Below are positions 6,182 to 10,598 of a stretch of DNA of 10,598 nt, one piece after another (position 1 is the first letter of the stretch; every line of letters begins with the position of its first letter). The notes below the pieces were generated by a model that was given only the letters and a program-made list of their open reading frames with translations, was not told the origin of the DNA and made no database searches. The DNA comes from JAMCRM01 sp041685075 (GTDB taxonomy: Bacteria > Acidobacteriota > Terriglobia > Bryobacterales > Bryobacteraceae): assembly GCA_041685075.1 (NCBI GenBank), contig JAWLGN010000194.1, positions 1 through 10,598 on the forward strand, given 5' to 3'. A program made the position numbers and the translations under genes.

Positions 6182-7268
6182 ACCGGAAGGACAACTCACC
6201 GCCGGCATCTTCCACCCAATAGCCCGGCCTCGCCCGCACCGCTACCGGCCTGTCCTTACGCCTCACCCGGACCTCGATGGCGTGAAAGCCCGGCTCGGCG
6301 CCTTCGGGCGCGAAGCTGAGCAGGTACTGGGAGTGGAGTTCCTCTCCCAGCTTGCGAACCACGTCGTCGAGTCCCTTGCGGCGGGCAAAGGAGAAGGTGC
6401 GGCCCCCGGTGGCGCGGCTAAGCGATTTGCCGACATCCACTTCGTGCTTGCGGGTCAGTTCGCGGAGCGCGCCCAGAAAGTCCACGCGATGCTCCAGCGG
6501 CGTGGGCGGGGGGGTGTTCCGTTCCGCCGATGTGACGGGCCGGGCGTCGTTGGGGTGCTCCGGCCTCATGGGAGGCGGGGGTGGAGCGGCAGGAGCGTCT
6601 GAAGTGAAAGCGGTCCAGAAGGCCGAATAGGAGGCCGAGTAGACCGCCACTCCTGCGGAGACAACCTCGGCCGCTACGGTCTCGAGCGCCGTTTCGCTGC
6701 CACGGTCGCGGGATTCCGAGATCAACAGGAGCACGCGGCGCGCGTTGGGCTCGCGGCCCAGGCGTTCGGCGGCGGCACTGAGGGCATCGAGCATGCGGGC
6801 TGTCTTATACTGGCCGGGCCGGATCTTTTGGAAGGCGCGCTCGATGGCCTGCGGGTCGTTGGTGAAGTCCTGGAGCCAGGTGACTTCATCGGAGAAGGAG
6901 ACCACGGCCGCGCGGCCGCGTTCGCCGGTAACGAGCGGCTGGATCATGCCCGCAACGCTCTGCACCTTTTCCAGGGCTGCCCGCGACAAACCCGCGGACT
7001 GCACCGCCACCACCAGCGCAACCGGCGCGATGCCCGTGCCGATGGTATCGACCGTGGCCTTGCGCCGCCGGCCGTTATCGAGCACCAGGAAATCGTCGGG
7101 TTCCAGGCCCTCCACCGGCCGCCCCCTGCCGTCCGCCACGTTCGCCGGCACCAGCACGAGCTGCGACTCCGCGGTGAACCGGGAGTCCTGGGCGGGCAGC
7201 GCTATGGCCAGCGCCAGCGGCAAGGCCCACCGGACAAGGGCCGCGGCGCGAGGCGGGCGGAGTTCCAT
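6180..7268 (-). CDS. Secreted VWFA-related acidobacterial-type protein
   Basis: A 362-residue exported protein matching the VWFA-related Acidobacterial family (TIGR03436). It has an N-terminal signal (RWALPLALAIALPAQD, cleavage near Ala26), an opening strand region VLVPANVADGRGRPVEGLEPDDF, a VWA-like fold, a proline-rich linker (APPPPPMRPEHP...), and the C-terminal SQYLLSFAPEG...VRARPGYW block. The MIDAS aspartate is missing: the strand reads VALVVAVQSAGLS (83-95), so metal-dependent adhesion by the usual route is doubtful. I chose the ATG at 7268 because it begins a proper signal peptide; a reading to 7379 would overlap the ABC ATPase gene. A strong GAGGAGGT lies 19 bases upstream, too far for an ordinary start. 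It is last in the exporter cluster, 34 bases after the ATPase. Function unknown. Confidence 0.83.
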   Translation of the reverse strand: MELRPPRAAALVRWALPLALAIALPAQDSRFTAESQLVLVPANVADGRGRPVEGLEPDDFLVLDNGRRRKATVDTIGTGIAPVALVVAVQSAGLSRAALEKVQSVAGMIQPLVTGERGRAAVVSFSDEVTWLQDFTNDPQAIERAFQKIRPGQYKTARMLDALSAAAERLGREPNARRVLLLISESRDRGSETALETVAAEVVSAGVAVYSASYSAFWTAFTSDAPAAPPPPPMRPEHPNDARPVTSAERNTPPPTPLEHRVDFLGALRELTRKHEVDVGKSLSRATGGRTFSFARRKGLDDVVRKLGEELHSQYLLSFAPEGAEPGFHAIEVRVRRKDRPVAVRARPGYWVEDAGGELSFR

Positions 7269-7302
7269 CGCCGCTTTCGACGTAAGTACCTCCTCGGGCG
7301 TT

Positions 7303-8031
<729 letters not shown>

Positions 8032-8038
8032 GCTGTCC

Positions 8039-9376
8039 TTACCGCCGCCGCGTGCGAACACGGCTGCCGTCCTCTAAATTATCGGGCGGGTTGACGATCA
8101 CGTCTTCACCGCCGATCAGCCCCTCCTCGACGCGCAGCCCCTGGGGTGTGGCGCCGCCGGTGCGCACCGGCCGCCGGATGGCGCGGCCATCGAGCGCCAG
8201 GAATACGGCGCCGTCCTTCACCGCGGAAAGCGGCACGGTCACCTGTGCCCGCGCCGGCTCACCGTCCCGCGTCTCCCCAATGAACGCCACGCTGGCATTC
8301 ATTTCGGGCCGGAGATATTCGTCCGGGTCGATCACCCGCACCTTCACCTGCACGGTGGCCTTCTGCCGGTTGGCCTCCGGCGAGATCTCCTCGATGGCGC
8401 CCTGGTACCTGCGGTCGGGATAGGCGTCGGTGGTGACGATGCCCTTCTGACGCGGGCCGAGGCGCGCGAAATCGTTCTGGTTGATGTCCAGCTCTACCTG
8501 GAGGTCGTTGAGGTCCGCCATGGAGACCACAAATCCCTTGGCGCCGCGGTCCCCGACGAACCCTGTGGTGACGAACTCTCCGATTTCGACGACGCGCTCC
8601 AGGATGGTGCCGTCAATGGGCGCGCGGATAACGGTGTTCTCCAACTGGGTTTCGAAAAACGCGAGATTGCCCTTGGCTTCCAGGATCTGGCCGCGCACCT
8701 GCTCGATCTGTTCCTTGCGCGGACCGATGCGCACCAGTTCGAAGGTGCGTTCGAGCGAGGCGACGCGCGCGGCCTGCGAATGGTAGCGCGCCTGCGCGTC
8801 GTCGAGCGCCTGGCGGGAGAGCACCTCTTCCGAGGCGAGGAGCTTGGCGCGCTCGAGCGTGACAGCGGCGTTTTCGAGATCCGCGCGGGCCTGGTCGAGA
8901 TTCGCCTTGGCGACGGCGATCTCTTCGGGACGCGAACCCGCCAGCAGCTCGGCCAGCCGCGCTTCGAGGGCCGCCAGGCGGCCCCTGGCCTGCTGCAACT
9001 GCGCGCGGTATTCGTCGTCCTCCAGCCGGACGATGACCTGGCCACGGCGTACGCGGTCGCCCTTCTCGACCCCGATCCAGGCGACCTTACCCACCACCTT
9101 CGAAGCGAGCTGGATCTTGTGCGCCGCCACGATATAGCCGGTGGCGTTGAGGATGACATCCCCGCCCGGCGCGGCTCCGGTGGAGGCCGCCTGCACCCGC
9201 ACCACGTCCACTTCGACGGCCCGGTTCATTTGCTGCCACGCGAGCAGCGCCGCGGCCGCGAGCAGCAGCACCGCCACAATCGCCGCCAGCCAGGAGATCA
9301 GCCGCCTGCGCGGCGGGGGCGCGGACTTGAGGGCCTTGTCGATGCGGAGATTCTTCAGCTCGTCGATGGTCTTCAA
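8039..9376 (-). CDS. Periplasmic adaptor / membrane fusion protein (MacA/HlyD type)
   Basis: A 445-residue adaptor. A cytoplasmic N-terminal segment is followed by one membrane helix (about 26-47) after a PPPRRR stop. The lipoyl/barrel-sandwich half-motif (ATGYIVAAHKIQLASKVVGKV, then GDRVRRGQVIVRLEDDEY) comes next. Then there is a long alpha-helical hairpin rich in Ala, Glu, Arg and Gln (about 120-245). The second half-motif, NTVIRAPIDGTILERVVEIGEFV, and beta-barrel domains follow. Adaptors of this type link an inner-membrane ABC permease to an outer-membrane channel; no TolC-like gene is in view. The start codon is TTG at 9376, one base after the permease stop, with AGGTG just upstream. The MKTIDELKNLRID opening is typical for such adaptors, so I trust this start. 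Confidence 0.9.
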   Translation of the reverse strand: MKTIDELKNLRIDKALKSAPPPRRRLISWLAAIVAVLLLAAAALLAWQQMNRAVEVDVVRVQAASTGAAPGGDVILNATGYIVAAHKIQLASKVVGKVAWIGVEKGDRVRRGQVIVRLEDDEYRAQLQQARGRLAALEARLAELLAGSRPEEIAVAKANLDQARADLENAAVTLERAKLLASEEVLSRQALDDAQARYHSQAARVASLERTFELVRIGPRKEQIEQVRGQILEAKGNLAFFETQLENTVIRAPIDGTILERVVEIGEFVTTGFVGDRGAKGFVVSMADLNDLQVELDINQNDFARLGPRQKGIVTTDAYPDRRYQGAIEEISPEANRQKATVQVKVRVIDPDEYLRPEMNASVAFIGETRDGEPARAQVTVPLSAVKDGAVFLALDGRAIRRPVRTGGATPQGLRVEEGLIGGEDVIVNPPDNLEDGSRVRTRRR

Positions 9377-9377
9377 T

Positions 9378-10541
9378 TCACACCTGCCGCAGCGCCTGCA
9401 AAATCTCTTTCCTGCTGGCGGACCAGGCCGGGAACAGCCCGCCGAATACGCCGATGATCAGCGAAAACACCACTCCGGTGGCCATGATGGCCGGGGTGAC
9501 GCGAAACTCGAAGACGATCTCGCTGAAGGTGACGAAGCTGCCGATGCCGGTCTGGAGGTTGTTGAGCGGCAGCACCATCAGGCAGCCCAGCGCGCCTCCC
9601 AGCAGGCACAAAAACAGCGATTCGAGGAAGAAGCTGAACAGGATGCTGGCGCGGGAGAAGCCCAGCACCCGCAGGGTGCCGATCTCGGCGGCGCGGCGCG
9701 CCACCGCCGCGTACATGGTATTCATGGCCGCGAAACTGCTGCCCACCGCCATGATCAGCGCCACCAGCATCCCCACGGACCGGACGGGCGTCGCCGAGGA
9801 GGTTTGCATGGCGTAGTACTGCTGTTCCGGAATCACGTCGTTGTTGAAGCGGGCATCGGTCTGGATGTCGTTCACCAGGGCGCGGGCGGCCGCTGCGTCT
9901 ATGGCGCGCAGCAGGACGGAACTCATGGCGTCCGGCCGGTTCTGGTCCGAGGCGAGCTGGTAGAGATCGGCGAAGATTTCGCTGTTGGCAGCCGAGTTGC
10001 CGGCGTCCATCACCCCCACCACGCGCCACTCGCCGCGGCCGAAGCGCATGACGCCGCCGGGGCGCGCGGCGGGATAACGGTTCACCAGGCCCCGACCTAC
10101 CACCACCTCGCGCCGGCCGGGCTCGAACATGCGGCCCTCCGCCAGCCGGATACCGCGCATGGCAAAGCCCACCGGCGCCAGGCCCCGGAGCGTGATATTG
10201 ATGCCCTGCGGATTACCCGGGTTTTCGAGCACGATGACCGTCACCAACTCGAGCGAGGCCAGCGGCTGCCCGTCCTCGCCCCGGGCAATGCCCGGCTTGG
10301 TGCGCAGCTCATGGAAGGTCGTGGGCGATACGATGCTGTTCAATTCGGCAGTAGCGCCCTTGCGCACCACCAGCAGGTGCAGCGGATGGCCGCTGGCTTC
10401 GAGAGACGTGCGCAGCCCTTCGACCATCGCCATGATGCTCAGCAATACCGCCACCGTGAGCCCGATGCCGAGCGCCGTCATGAGGGTACTGGTCTTCCGC
10501 GCCGTCAGGTTGCGGATGCTGTAGCTGATGGGAACGGCCAT
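9378..10541 (-). CDS. ABC transporter permease, FtsX/MacB type (second of two)
   Basis: A 387-residue permease with the four-helix FtsX/MacB layout. The first membrane helix lies at about 18-40 after the amphipathic opening SYSIRNLTARK. A large periplasmic domain of the MacB_PCD type (about 45-255) follows. Three C-terminal helices come last: VGMLVALIMAVGSSFAAMNTMYAAV, ILFSFFLESLFLCLLGGALGC and IMATGVVFSLIIGVFGGLFPAW. The segment RRAAEIGTLRVLGFSRASI is the coupling-helix region that contacts the ATPase, and SASRKEILQALRQV is the usual family C-terminus. The gene has no fused ATPase, unlike E. coli MacB; the ATPase is separate at 7303-8031. The start ATG is 3 bases after the stop of the preceding permease, with no Shine-Dalgarno, so it is probably translationally coupled. 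Confidence 0.9.
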   Translation of the reverse strand: MAVPISYSIRNLTARKTSTLMTALGIGLTVAVLLSIMAMVEGLRTSLEASGHPLHLLVVRKGATAELNSIVSPTTFHELRTKPGIARGEDGQPLASLELVTVIVLENPGNPQGINITLRGLAPVGFAMRGIRLAEGRMFEPGRREVVVGRGLVNRYPAARPGGVMRFGRGEWRVVGVMDAGNSAANSEIFADLYQLASDQNRPDAMSSVLLRAIDAAAARALVNDIQTDARFNNDVIPEQQYYAMQTSSATPVRSVGMLVALIMAVGSSFAAMNTMYAAVARRAAEIGTLRVLGFSRASILFSFFLESLFLCLLGGALGCLMVLPLNNLQTGIGSFVTFSEIVFEFRVTPAIMATGVVFSLIIGVFGGLFPAWSASRKEILQALRQV

Positions 10542-10544
10542 GGC

Positions 10545-10598
10545 TCAATCGTTGTAACGCAGCGCCTCCACGATGGACTTGCGCGCCGCCGCGGCGGC
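10545..10598 (-). CDS. C-terminal end of an upstream FtsX/MacB-type permease (partial)
   Basis: The last 17 codons and TGA stop of a gene entering from the right edge: AAAAARKSIVEALRYND. The ARKSIVEALRYND ending matches the conserved C-terminus of MacB/FtsX-type permeases (compare SASRKEILQALRQV at the end of the next gene). The stop is 3 bases before the next permease's ATG. Two different permease genes therefore appear to be adjacent, suggesting a heterodimeric transporter. The call rests on a short tail and position. Confidence 0.68.
   Translation of the reverse strand, partial: AAAAARKSIVEALRYND

Noticed and set aside
8032..8061. Earlier ATG for the ABC ATPase at 8061
   Set aside because: It overlaps the end of the adaptor gene and adds MFARGGGKDS, which is not family-like; the ATG at 8031 has AAGGA in front.

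Overview
The window is GC-rich, densely coding DNA with no mobile element, RNA gene or CRISPR array that I can see, and no gene-free stretch longer than about 170 bases. The best clue to the host is the secreted protein at 6180-7268, which has the architecture of the 'VWFA-related Acidobacterial' family (TIGR03436). With the high GC content, several start sites lacking a Shine-Dalgarno sequence, and a Tat-exported UroD-like protein, this suggests an acidobacterium, perhaps Bryobacterales/Solibacter-like. The assignment is inference.

Layout. (1) 1-253, minus strand: N-terminal part of a 6-pyruvoyl-tetrahydropterin synthase/QueD-family enzyme in which the usual catalytic Cys position reads Glu. 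It diverges from (2) a plus-strand run at 314-3197: a membrane-anchored TlpA/ResA-type thioredoxin, a GlcD-type FAD oxidase, and a UroD-superfamily protein with an apparent twin-arginine signal. The spacings are 18 bases and 1 base, so these three could be one transcript. (3) An intergenic stretch at 3198-3366 holds a GC-rich inverted repeat (possible terminator), an extended -10 promoter and a very strong ribosome binding site. (4) 3367-6138, plus strand: a two-gene AAA+ ATPase/VWA pair of the 'magnesium-chelatase-like' MoxR/VWA type. The ATPase carries a CxxH...CxxC insertion, and a small hairpin sits against the ribosome binding site of the second gene. (5) A perfect 11-base inverted repeat at 6120-6181 spans the convergent gene ends. 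(6) 10598 down to 6180, minus strand: a tight operon of two FtsX/MacB-type permeases (the first cut by the window edge), a MacA/HlyD-type membrane fusion protein, a LolD/MacB-type ABC ATPase, and last the secreted VWA-fold protein.

How the genes work together. The minus-strand cluster looks like a complete tripartite ABC exporter or envelope-remodelling system with two permease genes, followed by an exported VWA-like protein. The AAA+/VWA pair probably acts as a chaperone or metal-insertion machine on an unidentified client; nothing here supports real magnesium chelation for chlorophyll. The run from thioredoxin to UroD-like protein mixes redox and possible methyl/corrinoid-type chemistry, but no shared pathway can be proved from this window. 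The candidates most worth attention are the Tat-exported UroD-like protein with an HxH...C metal-site pattern, the Cys/His-decorated AAA+/VWA pair, and the Glu-substituted PTPS homologue.
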